Assembly (NCBI GenBank): GCA_963724625.1 | Contig: CAVRVO010000030.1 | Location: forward strand, 185,525-249,524 | DNA: 64,000 nt | Reading direction: 5' to 3' | Source of the DNA: DATBVX01 sp963724625 | GTDB taxonomy: Bacteria > Pseudomonadota > Gammaproteobacteria > Steroidobacterales > Steroidobacteraceae | Shown: positions 9,145 through 17,393 of the stretch, one piece after another | Position numbering within the stretch: position 1 is the stretch's first letter | How the letters are laid out: every line of letters begins with the position of its first letter | Program-made: the position numbers and the translations under genes | Notes under the pieces: generated by a model | Databases searched by the model: none | Told to the model about the DNA's origin: nothing | What the model saw: only the letters and a program-made list of their open reading frames with translations

Positions 9145-9958
9145 CGTGGTTCTCAAACAGCTCGGGTTGTGACTCGGTACCAGCAGCAACGCCAGTCGGC
9201 TTGCGACGCGTGCGCTGCGCGAGCCACCAGACTGGGCCGGAGAGTGCGTAGGTACTGAACAGCACGAACAGCATCACCGGCGGCTTCACCGCGATCAGGA
9301 CGAACGCGAGGGGCACCAGGACAAAATAGCGAAACGGTATGTGCCCGCCCAGGTTGACGTCCTTGAAGCTGTAGTACCTGAATCGGCTCACCATCAGGGC
9401 ACCGGCCGCCATGGTGACGACAAATGCGACGATCAGCCCGACCAGCCCCGGTTCGCGCCATTCGCTGGAGAACCACACGAGGGCGGCGACGATCGCGGCC
9501 GCCGAGGGACTGGGCAGGCCCTCGAAGAATCGCTTATCCGCCGGGGCGCGCGTATTGAAGCGCGCGAGCCTCAGGGCAGCGGCCACGGCAAAGAAGAATG
9601 CCGCGAGCCATCCGGCGCGGCCCCAGATCAGACCGTACTCCGCGATCCGCGCGACGCCCCATTGATAGGTGACGATCGCCGGCGCGAGACCGAACGACAC
9701 CATGTCCGACAGGCTGTCGTATTCTTTGCCGAACGAGCTCTCGGTGCTGGTCCAGCGCGCCACGCGCCCGTCTAGTCCATCGAAGACCATCGCCACGAAC
9801 ACCGCCACGCCCGCGCGCTCGAAGTTGCCGTCGATCGCGGCCACGATCGCGTAGAAACCGGCAAACAACGCCCCGGTCGTGATCAGGTTGGGCAGCAGGT
9901 AGATGCCGCGGCGGTGCGGCGGGCGAGGCGCTTCGCTCTCCATAGGCGCGCGCATCAT
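9134..9958 (-). CDS. pssA: CDP-diacylglycerol--serine O-phosphatidyltransferase
   Basis: This integral membrane enzyme makes phosphatidylserine from CDP-diacylglycerol and serine, feeding phosphatidylethanolamine synthesis. It is a 274-residue CDP-alcohol phosphatidyltransferase. The signature DGLDGRVAR...G...D...D is complete (D60, G61, D63, R68, G77, D81, D85). About eight hydrophobic segments follow, and the N-terminal RRGIYLLPNLITTGALFAGFYAI matches the type II (Bacillus-like, membrane) PssA rather than the phospholipase-D-type E. coli PssA. Three ATGs are possible (9958, 9955, 9943), none with a clear Shine-Dalgarno. It heads the run pssA–udg–rimI and is divergent from proS. Confidence 0.92.
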   Translation of the reverse strand: MMRAPMESEAPRPPHRRGIYLLPNLITTGALFAGFYAIVAAIDGNFERAGVAVFVAMVFDGLDGRVARWTSTESSFGKEYDSLSDMVSFGLAPAIVTYQWGVARIAEYGLIWGRAGWLAAFFFAVAAALRLARFNTRAPADKRFFEGLPSPSAAAIVAALVWFSSEWREPGLVGLIVAFVVTMAAGALMVSRFRYYSFKDVNLGGHIPFRYFVLVPLAFVLIAVKPPVMLFVLFSTYALSGPVWWLAQRTRRKPTGVAAGTESQPELFENHDES

Positions 9959-10047
9959 AGGTCTGGCGGGGATGGGGGCACAATAACAGGCTAAGATTAG
10001 TGCCTGAATTCAACAGCCGCGCCACCCGGCGCATGGGTCGAAGAGCG

Positions 10048-11760
10048 ATGCGATTGTCCGAGTTGCCGATCAATACTTTGAAGGAGGTTCCTGCCGACGC
10101 TGACGTCGTGAGTCACCAGCTCATGCTGCGAGCGGGACTCATCCGTCGCCTGACCGCGGGTCTTTACAGTTGGCTGCCCATGGGCCTGCGCGTGCTGCGC
10201 AAGGTCGAACGCGTGATCAGGGAAGAAATGGATCGGGCCGGTGCACTCGAGGTGCTGATGCCGACGATCCAGCCCGCTGAGTTGTGGCAGGAGTCGGGAC
10301 GCTGGGGGCAGTACGGGCCGGAGCTGTTGCGTCTGCAGGATCGTCACGAGCGCCCCTACTGCTACGGGCCGACGCATGAAGAAGTGATCACCGACATCGC
10401 GCGTCGTGAGCTGCGCAGCTACCGGCAACTTCCCGTCAACTTCTACCAGATCCAGACCAAGTTCCGCGACGAGATCCGCCCGCGCTTCGGCGTGATGCGC
10501 GCGCGCGAGTTCCTGATGAAGGATGCGTATTCATTCCATATCGACGAGGCGTCCATGGCCGAGGGCTATCGCGCGATGTACGACGCCTACACGCGGATTT
10601 TCACGCGTCTGAAACTGCGTTTTCGCGCCGTGCAGGCGGACACCGGCAGCATCGGTGGCACGACCTCGCAGGAGTTCCACGTGCTCGCCGACTCGGGCGA
10701 GGATGCAATCGTGGCTTCCGATGCCGATGACTATGCCGCCAACCTGGAAATGGCTGCGGCGTTACCTCCCGCCGAGCCGCGCGCCACTCCGACACAGAAG
10801 CTCGCACAGGTCGCGACGCCCGGCATTAAAACCATTGCAGAAGTGAGCGCCTATCTGAAGGTCACTGCGCGGCAGTGTGTTAAGACTCTGCTCGTCGAGG
10901 GCAGCGACGGAGACGTCGTTGCTTGCATCTTGCGCGGCGACCATGAGCTCAATGCGGTCAAGGCACAGAAGCTCCCCGATATCGCGAGCCCGTTGCGCAT
11001 GGCAAGCGCCGATCGCGTATTGCAAGCGGCGGGCGCAGAGCCGGGTTCGGTTGGGCCCGTGGGCCTCAAGTGCAAAGTCTATGCGGACCATAGCGCCGTG
11101 CAGCTAAGTGATTTCGTCTGCGGTGCCAATCGGGCTGATGCGCATCTCACCGGCGTGAACTGGGGACGAGACCTGCCCGAGCCGCAACCGGTCGATCTTC
11201 GCAACGTCGTCGCTGGAGATCCGAGCCCGAGTGGGCGCGGACGGCTCAGCATCGCGCGAGGTATCGAGGTGGGCCACATCTTTCAGCTCGGACGCAAGTA
11301 CAGCGAGCCCATGAATGCGCGGGTTCTCGATGAGCAAGGCCGAGAAGTCACCCTGTTGATGGGCTGCTACGGCATCGGTGTCACGCGCATCGTGGCCGCA
11401 GCCATCGAGCAGAATCACGATGAGCGCGGCATCATCTGGCCCGAGCCCCTCGCGCCCTTCAATGTGGTCGTCGTGCCCATCAATCTGCAGAAGTCCGAAC
11501 GCGTGCGCGAGACCAGCGCGCGCTTGTATCGCGAATTCACGACCGCCGGCATCGAAGTGCTGCTGGACGACCGCGACGCGCGCCCGGGAGTCAAGTTCGC
11601 GGATGCCGAGTTGCTCGGCATTCCGCATCGAGTAGTGGTCTCTGATCGCGGCCTTGAGTCTGGGCGGCTCGAATATCGAGGCAGGCGCGACAGCGAATCG
11701 AGCGACTTTGCGCTCGACGATGCCGTCGGGTTTCTGCGCAGCCGGATGCAAAGTGCCTGA
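10048..11760 (+). CDS. proS: Prolyl-tRNA synthetase
   Basis: ProS charges tRNA-Pro in the cytoplasm. The 570-residue sequence is the bacterial type with an INS editing domain inserted between class II motifs 2 and 3. Recognisable stretches include LPTLKE-like LPINTLKEVPADAD at the start, GPTHEEVITD, QTKFRDEIRPRFGVMRAREFLMKDAYSFH, and GCYGIGVTRIVAAAIEQ. The ATG at 10048 gives the conserved N terminus; the in-frame GTG at 10000 would add 16 unrelated residues. Its stop overlaps the GTG of the lytic transglycosylase gene by eight bases. The 89-bp gap to pssA must hold two divergent promoters. Confidence 0.97.
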   Translation: MRLSELPINTLKEVPADADVVSHQLMLRAGLIRRLTAGLYSWLPMGLRVLRKVERVIREEMDRAGALEVLMPTIQPAELWQESGRWGQYGPELLRLQDRHERPYCYGPTHEEVITDIARRELRSYRQLPVNFYQIQTKFRDEIRPRFGVMRAREFLMKDAYSFHIDEASMAEGYRAMYDAYTRIFTRLKLRFRAVQADTGSIGGTTSQEFHVLADSGEDAIVASDADDYAANLEMAAALPPAEPRATPTQKLAQVATPGIKTIAEVSAYLKVTARQCVKTLLVEGSDGDVVACILRGDHELNAVKAQKLPDIASPLRMASADRVLQAAGAEPGSVGPVGLKCKVYADHSAVQLSDFVCGANRADAHLTGVNWGRDLPEPQPVDLRNVVAGDPSPSGRGRLSIARGIEVGHIFQLGRKYSEPMNARVLDEQGREVTLLMGCYGIGVTRIVAAAIEQNHDERGIIWPEPLAPFNVVVVPINLQKSERVRETSARLYREFTTAGIEVLLDDRDARPGVKFADAELLGIPHRVVVSDRGLESGRLEYRGRRDSESSDFALDDAVGFLRSRMQSA

Positions 11761-12319
11761 GCTGCGCCTCGCGGCGATCCTTCTCGGTGTGGCGCTGATC
11801 GCACCCTTCGCACTCGCCGACCGACAACAGGACCCAGAGCTCAAGGCGGTGTTGCAGAAGGCGATCACCGCGGGTCAGTGCTTCACCGAGAGGTACGACG
11901 CGGAGGTCTGGTACAAGCTGATGGAGCCGCGGCTGCGCAAGTACGTGGCGGATCTTGGCGAGCGCATCGAGATTCTCACCAATGTCTATTGCGAGGCGCG
12001 TCACTCGCAATTGCCGGCCGAATTGGTGCTGGCGGTGATGGACGTGGAGAGCAGCTTCAATCGCTGGGCGGTTTCCTCGGCGGGCGCGCAGGGACTGATG
12101 CAGGTGATGCCGTTCTGGCCCGAGCAGCTCGGGATGCAACGCCACCAGCTGGTGCAGATTCAGCCCAACATCCGCATGGGCTGCGCTATTCTGAAGTTCT
12201 ACTACGATCGCGAGCGGCGCGATGTGCGCAAGGCGCTCGCCCGCTACAACGGCAGCGTCGGCCGGCGGGACTATCCGGACCTGGTCATCAGCCGCTGGAC
12301 ATCACGCTGGAGAGCTTGA
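11753..12319 (+). CDS. Lytic transglycosylase (SLT domain), secreted
   Basis: A 188-residue murein-cleaving lytic transglycosylase. An N-terminal signal peptide (LRLAAILLGVALIAPFALA, cleavage near residue 22) sends it to the periplasm. The SLT core reads LVLAVMDVESSFNRWAVSSAG and AQGLMQVMP, with catalytic glutamate E99. The C-terminal ARYNGSVGRRDYP resembles the substrate-binding YN motif. The GTG at 11753 lies inside the end of proS (GGATGCAAA upstream), giving translational coupling. proS followed by a short transglycosylase gene is a recurring arrangement in beta- and gammaproteobacteria. The gene ends five bases from the convergent acylphosphatase. Confidence 0.9.
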   Translation: MPELRLAAILLGVALIAPFALADRQQDPELKAVLQKAITAGQCFTERYDAEVWYKLMEPRLRKYVADLGERIEILTNVYCEARHSQLPAELVLAVMDVESSFNRWAVSSAGAQGLMQVMPFWPEQLGMQRHQLVQIQPNIRMGCAILKFYYDRERRDVRKALARYNGSVGRRDYPDLVISRWTSRWRA

Positions 12320-12324
12320 GGATC

Positions 12325-12612
12325 TCACCGCGTCACGAAATGCCCGCTTTTCGGCACAACCTCCCCGGATGCCACGCTAGCGACTTCCACCGTATCGACC
12401 CGCGACGCACTCGAACCCACCCAGAGCCAGCGCAGAAACGCTTCGACGGACGCCTCCTCGCCGCAGGCAAGCACTTCGACTCGTCCATCGGGGAGATTGC
12501 GCGCATAGCCCTCGAGCCCCAGCGCGACCGCTTCGCGTGCCGCGGTGGCGCGATAGAACACGCCCTGCACGCGCCCGCCGACGAGGGCCCGTTTGCAAAT
12601 CCGCCGGGTCAC
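12325..12612 (-). CDS. Acylphosphatase
   Basis: A 95-residue acylphosphatase, which hydrolyses the carboxyl-phosphate bond of acylphosphates. The active-site loop GGRVQGVFYRATAAREA carries the catalytic arginine R21, and YARNLPDGRVEV supplies the catalytic asparagine N39. The family is usually 90-95 residues, so the gene is complete. Translation starts at a GTG at 12612. The Shine-Dalgarno GGAG, eight bases upstream, lies inside the terminal inverted repeat of the adjacent 266-bp element. The short C-terminal tail EVVPKSGHFVTR is ordinary for the family. Confidence 0.93.
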   Translation of the reverse strand: MTRRICKRALVGGRVQGVFYRATAAREAVALGLEGYARNLPDGRVEVLACGEEASVEAFLRWLWVGSSASRVDTVEVASVASGEVVPKSGHFVTR

Positions 12613-12614
12613 GA

Positions 12615-12880
12615 GGGCAACTCCGCACAGGTTTCATGAGCGCGACCGTACCTCCGCAAGCTTCTGGCTAGACGCGAGGCGCAGTCGATATGTCGATATC
12701 GACAAGACTCGCAACGACGCCAGAAGCTTGCGGAGGACGGTCCCGTCTGGGTTGCGCCGCGAACGGGCAGCTGCGGCGTTGCACCGCTTGCCAATGGAAT
12801 CGACCATTGGTTGCACGGTACGCCTAGCACTGCACCGTTGGCGACGCAACGCGCTCCATGAAACCTGTGCGGAGTTGCCC
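12615..12880 (-). repeat. 266-bp structured inverted-repeat element, copy 2
   Basis: This is a second copy of the element at 1001-1267, in reverse orientation, about 91% identical by eye. Its terminal inverted repeats start GGGCAACTCCGCACAGG and are perfect over 24 bp. Two positions differ from copy 1 in both arms at once, so pairing is kept. The internal hairpins are also kept; here the inner inverted repeat is 17 bp (CTCCGCAAGCTTCTGGC and its complement). It sits four bases after the stop of the DUF4398 gene and two bases before the GTG of the acylphosphatase gene, both on the minus strand, so it again lies in transcription-matched orientation. No clear target duplication is seen here. Confidence 0.85.
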
Positions 12881-12884
12881 TGGA

Positions 12885-13190
12885 TCAGGATTCGGAAGCT
12901 GTGGACGCGAGCTTTTGCGCCTCGATGGCATGCGTACGGGCTTCCTCGGCCTGCCTGCGTGCCGCCCCATAGTCGCCGCGTTGCAGTGCTGCTTCGGCCT
13001 TGGACAGCAGGTCGGTCGCTACATCCAGCTCGATACCGGCGCGCTCGGCCGCACCGGCGGCGCGTGCCGCGGAAATCGCCTGCCGGGCATCGCTCATCTC
13101 TTGGACGGGGGCGCCTGCACACGCTGACAACGCCACCAGGATGGTTGCCACGCTTGCGATCCGCCGACCTGCTCTCGGGAGGTTGCGCAT
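12885..13190 (-). CDS. DUF4398 domain lipoprotein
   Basis: A 101-residue predicted lipoprotein with a DUF4398-like helical domain. The N terminus MRNLPRAGRRIASVATILVA is a signal sequence ending in the lipobox LSAC, so the mature protein would begin with a lipidated cysteine near residue 24. The rest is one long alanine-rich, charged helical region (SDARQAISAARAAGAAERAG, then DLLSKAEAALQRGDYGAARRQ), typical of DUF4398/TPR-like periplasmic proteins. The ATG at 13190 is used; a longer reading from 13238 would bury the signal. Function unknown. The structured repeat follows directly after the stop. Confidence 0.82.
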   Translation of the reverse strand: MRNLPRAGRRIASVATILVALSACAGAPVQEMSDARQAISAARAAGAAERAGIELDVATDLLSKAEAALQRGDYGAARRQAEEARTHAIEAQKLASTASES

Positions 13191-13373
13191 CTTCTCGTTA
13201 TATGAATGCGATAATCGAGGTCGCCCGCACGCTAACAAGCAGGTGCAGGGGCGTCAAGGTTGCAAGTGCCCGGGCGGCGGGCCGAATGACGGCGGAGCGC
13301 GCGCGAGCTGGCGCGCAAAACGAGCGTGACAGACCGTCTGTTGCAGATGCGCGCAGACTTCGGGAGCTTCAAC

Positions 13374-13982
13374 GTGGTGGAAATTCTCGTCTTGTATTAT
13401 TCGCGCAAAGGCACGACCGCCGAGCTGGCTCGGCAAGTGTGTCGGGGCGTCGAAATGGGCGGTGCCCAAGCGCGCTTGCGCACCGTTCCGGCAGTCTCGG
13501 CGGCGAGCGAACAGAGTACCCCGCAGATTCCTGAACAGGGACCACCCTACGCCACGCACGCCGATTTGACGGAATGTGCAGGCCTGATTGCCGGCAGCCC
13601 CACCCGTTTCGGCAACATGGCGGCGCCCTTGAAGTATTTCTTCGATGGGACCAGCTCCCTGTGGTTGAGCGGCGGTCTCGCCGGCAAGCCCGCCGGCGTA
13701 TTCACTTCGACACAGACGATGCACGGTGGCCAGGAGACGACACTTCTGTCGATGATGCTGCCGCTCCTGCATCACGGGATGTATCTGGTCGGAATTCCTT
13801 ACACCGAGCCCGCTCTCTCGAGCACCCGCTCTGGCGGCAGCCCCTATGGGGCCAGCCATGTGGCGGGCATATCCGGCACGACACTCTCAGAAGACGAGCA
13901 GCACCTGGCTCGAGTCCTCGGCCGCCGTGTAGCCGAGCTGGCGGTACGCCTGGCGGCAGGTGGGGATTCAAGTTCCGCATGA
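13374..13982 (+). CDS. WrbA-like NAD(P)H:quinone oxidoreductase / flavodoxin-fold protein
   Basis: A 202-residue flavodoxin-fold protein of the WrbA type, expected to bind FMN and reduce quinones. The first strand and FMN phosphate loop read VEILVLYYSRKGTTAELA. The family motif SPTRFGNMAAPLKYFFDGTSSLW follows in the middle, then the WrbA-like GGQETTLLSMMLPLLHHGM. The GTG at 13374 is chosen because GGAG stands seven bases upstream and the flavodoxin fold begins immediately. An earlier in-frame GTG at 13326 would add 16 unrelated residues. It is a lone gene, convergent with hda. No substrate can be deduced. Confidence 0.88.
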   Translation: MVEILVLYYSRKGTTAELARQVCRGVEMGGAQARLRTVPAVSAASEQSTPQIPEQGPPYATHADLTECAGLIAGSPTRFGNMAAPLKYFFDGTSSLWLSGGLAGKPAGVFTSTQTMHGGQETTLLSMMLPLLHHGMYLVGIPYTEPALSSTRSGGSPYGASHVAGISGTTLSEDEQHLARVLGRRVAELAVRLAAGGDSSSA

Positions 13983-13993
13983 GGGCGGAGATC

Positions 13994-14701
13994 TCAGTCG
14001 TCGCGCCGTTGCTCGATCACCTGCTTGATGAAAGGCACGGTGAGTCGCCGTTGCGCCGCCAGCGCGGCGCTGTCGAGCGTATCGAGCAACGCACAGAGCG
14101 ATCGCAGGTCACGCGGGTAACGCCGCAACAGGAACCCTGCCGCTTCCTCGGGTATCTCGAGCCCACGAATTGCCGCTCGCATCCGCAAGGCCGCAATGTG
14201 CTCGGCCTCGCTCAGGGGCTTCAGATGCAGGATGAGAGCTGCCGATAGCCTGGAGCGCAGATCCGCTAGTTCCCAGCTGAGCGCCGCCGGAGGACTCGTC
14301 GCCGCGAGCACGAGATGGCGCTGATGCTCGTTCAAACCGAGATACAGATTGAAAATCGCCCGTTCCCACCCGGCATCGCCCACGGCGATCTGCAGATCAT
14401 CGATGCACACGACGTCCAGTTGTTCGCAGCCGTGGAGTGCCGCGGGACCCCCGAGAGATGCAACACCCAACGGAAGGTATGCGGCGCGTCCACCCGCTCC
14501 TCCGGTCTCGGCGCACACCGCTTGCAACAGGTGACTTTTGCCACTCGCCTCCGCGCCCCAGATCCATAGCACGGTGTGCTGAGCCTGCTTACGACCGTAC
14601 AGCCCCCGCAACTCCTCAACTACCAGCGGGTTCGGCCCGGCGAAGAAACTGTCGAACACCGACTGATCGCGCCAGCGCACGCCGAGAGGAAGCTGCTCCA
14701 T
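13994..14701 (-). CDS. hda: DnaA regulatory inactivator Hda
   Basis: Hda is a DnaA-like AAA+ protein that, bound to the DNA-loaded sliding clamp, stimulates hydrolysis of DnaA-ATP and so prevents re-initiation. The 235-residue protein starts MEQLPLGVRWRDQSVFDSFFAG, where QLPLGV is the clamp-binding motif. A Walker-A-like loop (WGAEASGKSHLLQA) and Walker B (LDVVCIDDLQ) follow. The C-terminal RLTVPFIKQVIEQ is typical. It is the third gene of a run DUF2066–phosphatidyltransferase–hda, the order seen in other gammaproteobacteria such as pseudomonads and xanthomonads. Confidence 0.93.
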   Translation of the reverse strand: MEQLPLGVRWRDQSVFDSFFAGPNPLVVEELRGLYGRKQAQHTVLWIWGAEASGKSHLLQAVCAETGGAGGRAAYLPLGVASLGGPAALHGCEQLDVVCIDDLQIAVGDAGWERAIFNLYLGLNEHQRHLVLAATSPPAALSWELADLRSRLSAALILHLKPLSEAEHIAALRMRAAIRGLEIPEEAAGFLLRRYPRDLRSLCALLDTLDSAALAAQRRLTVPFIKQVIEQRRDD

Positions 14702-14708
14702 CGCGAGA

Positions 14709-15269
14709 TCAGGCGCTTCGCGCCCGCGAAACCGCAGCCGCGCGGCGGCTGTAGGTGATCACATAGTCAATGCCGCTGATCATCGTCGTCACGAACACGG
14801 CCGCGCCCAGAGTGATCACGACCGATCGCGTCGGCCAGCGGACCCCAAGGTGCGCAATCAGGGCGAGTACATAAAGAAGCTGCACGCCGGTATTGATCTT
14901 GCTGATCGCCGTCGGTCGTCCGTTGAGCGGGCCAAAGAGCCATTTGAAACTGAGCGCGCCGACGCCGATCACCACGTCGCGCGCGACCACCACCACCGAC
15001 AACCAGACGGGGGACGCGCCGATCATGGCGAGCACGATGAAAACGGTCACGAGCAGCAGCTTGTCTGCAAGCGGATCGAGCACCTTGCCGAGTTCGCTCG
15101 TCCAGCCGAAGCGCTTGGCGAGAAACCCGTCCAGGCCGTCCGAAGCGGCCGCAATTGCGAACAGCCACAGCGTCTGCGTGTATTCACCCAGTGCCAGAAG
15201 CCAGGCCACTGGAATGACCAGGACCATGCGCGCAACACAGATCAGGTTTGGTAGCTGGCGCAAGCTCAC
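14709..15269 (-). CDS. CDP-alcohol phosphatidyltransferase (PgsA-like)
   Basis: A 186-residue membrane protein with the CDP-alcohol phosphatidyltransferase signature SDGLDGFLAKRFGWTSELGKVLDPLADK near residues 43-70. It has five to six predicted membrane segments. Size and motif fit either PgsA (phosphatidylglycerophosphate synthase) or a eukaryotic-type cardiolipin synthase. Members at this locus, between DUF2066 and hda, are often annotated simply as CDP-alcohol phosphatidyltransferase, so the exact acceptor is uncertain. The GTG start overlaps the DUF2066 stop (GTGA), giving coupling. There are seven bases between its stop and the hda start. Confidence 0.85.
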   Translation of the reverse strand: MSLRQLPNLICVARMVLVIPVAWLLALGEYTQTLWLFAIAAASDGLDGFLAKRFGWTSELGKVLDPLADKLLLVTVFIVLAMIGASPVWLSVVVVARDVVIGVGALSFKWLFGPLNGRPTAISKINTGVQLLYVLALIAHLGVRWPTRSVVITLGAAVFVTTMISGIDYVITYSRRAAAVSRARSA

Positions 15270-16279
15270 GGCCGGTAGCGATAGCTCAGTGCCCCGGTCA
15301 GCGTCGGATCGGCGGCCGAGGCCTGGGGCTGCAGGCGATTTCCGAGCTCAATCGCCCTGGCTAGCCGCGGCGCGTCCCCGCGCACTCGCGCGCGATAGAC
15401 GACCGTATCACCCGCGAGCTGTTCTACTGCAAGGCCACTGATCAGAGTCAATGACTCGAGGTAATCGGTCACGCGCGCATAGGCTGCGAGGTCGGCGACG
15501 CCATTGACTGTGATACTGACGTCGGTCGCTACAGCTTCGTCACCGGCAGAGAATACACGGGCGAACTGGTCCGCTGCGCCGTGCACGCCCTCTGCCGCCG
15601 TTCCGAGCCAATCGTTACTTTCGGTGCCGTATAACACCGTCCAATGCACCTGTGCACTCGCGGGACTCGAGCTGCGCGCCCGGCCCACGAGCACTGCGTC
15701 GGCACCGTACTCGCCCGCCGTCGATCGCAACGACTCCGCAGGTCCGCTCCAGACATCTTCGAAAGCAACTCGGCCTCCCGCAGGTGGCCAGCGCAGCGGC
15801 AGGCCGCGCGCCTGCGCCGTAAGCTCGATTGCCTGCTTCAGCTCTGAATTCGACTGTGCATCGATGATGCGGCGCTGCTGTCCGTCATCCACGGCCAGCC
15901 ACACGAGCGTCGCCGGGCGTTGATGGCCCCAGAGCGGCTGACCGGCAGCGATAATGGCGCGCTCGACCTTGGCGCCATCGAATCCCGCGAAAAACTGGTC
16001 CGTGCCGACAACGCGATACTGTTGCACGTAGCGACGCGCGTCCTCGATCAGCGGGGCAAGCGCTGCCTGGCTGCCCGCGTCGCGCTGCCCGGTAGCGCGC
16101 ACCAGCACCTGGCGCATGGCGTCCTGAAAGGCCAGGGCCTGGCCGTGATCCGATCGATCCGCCAAGGGCACCGTCGCCTCATACATGCCGCTCACCGTCG
16201 CAGCGACACAGCAAGTTGCGGCGATTATCCACGCCACCGCAGCGATTCCCGTGCGCAACCACAAGTTCGCGAAGTTCAT
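15266..16279 (-). CDS. DUF2066 protein, exported
   Basis: A 337-residue protein of the DUF2066 family, unknown in function. The N-terminal hydrophobic stretch (LWLRTGIAAVAWIIAATCCVAA) is a signal peptide, so it is likely periplasmic. The mature part begins with VSGMYEATVPLADRSDHGQALAFQDAMRQVLVRATGQRD, a pattern typical of this family. The ATG at 16279 is chosen because it places the signal at the N terminus; the open frame extends upstream to 16381 without support. It is divergent from purM and couples to the downstream phosphatidyltransferase. The genomic link purM/DUF2066/hda is widespread in gammaproteobacteria. Confidence 0.85.
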   Translation of the reverse strand: MNFANLWLRTGIAAVAWIIAATCCVAATVSGMYEATVPLADRSDHGQALAFQDAMRQVLVRATGQRDAGSQAALAPLIEDARRYVQQYRVVGTDQFFAGFDGAKVERAIIAAGQPLWGHQRPATLVWLAVDDGQQRRIIDAQSNSELKQAIELTAQARGLPLRWPPAGGRVAFEDVWSGPAESLRSTAGEYGADAVLVGRARSSSPASAQVHWTVLYGTESNDWLGTAAEGVHGAADQFARVFSAGDEAVATDVSITVNGVADLAAYARVTDYLESLTLISGLAVEQLAGDTVVYRARVRGDAPRLARAIELGNRLQPQASAADPTLTGALSYRYRP

Positions 16280-16358
16280 TTGTGTAAAATACCACAGCGT
16301 CTCCACCGGCAGCCCTCGCTCCGGCGGCTCCGTCCAGCACCACGCAGACTTTTTTTCA

Positions 16359-17393
16359 ATGAGCATTCGTGCCCCGATCACCTACCGCGATTCCGGCGTC
16401 GACATCGACGCCGGCGATGAGCTCGTGGAGCGCATCAAGCCGCTCATTCGGCGCTCGATGCGGCCGGAAGTGCTCGGCGGACTTGGCGGATTCGGCGCGC
16501 TGGTCGAGGTTCCGGTGGATCGCTATCGCAGGCCGGTACTGGTTTCCGGAACCGACGGCGTCGGCACAAAGCTGCGCCTTGCGATCGACACCGGACGCCA
16601 CAGCACCATCGGAATCGACCTCGTCGCGATGTGCGCCAACGACGTCGTCGTGCAAGGTGCCGAGCCCCTTTACTTCCTTGATTACTACGCCACTGGTCAC
16701 CTCGACGTTGCGGTCGCAGAGAGCGTCATCCGCGGGATCGTCGAAGGCTGTGTTCAAGCCGGCGCGGCTCTCGTGGGCGGTGAGACCGCCGAGATGCCGG
16801 GAATATATGCAGCCGACGATTACGACCTGGCGGGATTCTGCGTCGGCATCGTGGAGAAGGACCGCATCATCGATGGAACTGAGACGCAGGCGGGCGATGT
16901 CGTGATCGGCCTGCGCTCCTCAGGACCTCATTCCAATGGGTACTCTCTGATCCGCAAGCTGATCCAGGTTGCCAATGCGGGCCCGGACACGCTGCTCGAA
17001 GGCAAGCGTCTGTACGACCTGCTGCTCGCGCCGACCCGGATTTACGTCAAAGCAGTGCTGGCGCTGCTCGCGAAGTTACGCGTTCACGGTATCGCGCATA
17101 TCACCGGTGGCGGGCTGCTAGAGAACATCCCTCGAGTAGTTCCGGATGGCCTCGAGGTGATACTAAACCGCAGCAGCTGGCCGACCGACCCGGTGTTCTC
17201 ATGGCTGCAGCGCACTGGTAACGTGCCCGACACGGAGCTGTATAGAACCTTCAATTGCGGCATCGGAATGACATTGAACGTCGCGCCCCGTGATGTCGAC
17301 GCAGCGCTCGCGTCGCTGGAACGTTCTGGCGAGGCTGCCAGCGTGATTGGCCACATCGAGCGCGGGTCGCGCGGCGTGGTCTTCGAGGCATGA
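16359..17393 (+). CDS. purM: Phosphoribosylformylglycinamidine cyclo-ligase (AIR synthase)
   Basis: PurM closes the imidazole ring of purines, converting FGAM to AIR with ATP. The 344-residue length matches E. coli PurM (345). Conserved segments include ITYRDSGVDIDAGDELVERI at the start, LVSGTDGVGTKLRLA, IGIDLVAMCANDVVVQGAEPLYFLDYYA, GGETAEMPG, and HITGGGLLENIPR. The ATG at 16359 is used; the open frame extends upstream to 16185 through the divergent gene but has no homology there. ATGA overlap with purN indicates one operon purM–purN–DUF3108. Confidence 0.97.
   Translation: MSIRAPITYRDSGVDIDAGDELVERIKPLIRRSMRPEVLGGLGGFGALVEVPVDRYRRPVLVSGTDGVGTKLRLAIDTGRHSTIGIDLVAMCANDVVVQGAEPLYFLDYYATGHLDVAVAESVIRGIVEGCVQAGAALVGGETAEMPGIYAADDYDLAGFCVGIVEKDRIIDGTETQAGDVVIGLRSSGPHSNGYSLIRKLIQVANAGPDTLLEGKRLYDLLLAPTRIYVKAVLALLAKLRVHGIAHITGGGLLENIPRVVPDGLEVILNRSSWPTDPVFSWLQRTGNVPDTELYRTFNCGIGMTLNVAPRDVDAALASLERSGEAASVIGHIERGSRGVVFEA

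Noticed and set aside
13326..13373. Earlier start of the WrbA-like gene
   Set aside because: The flavodoxin fold begins at 13374, where GGAG lies seven bases upstream; the extension is unrelated.
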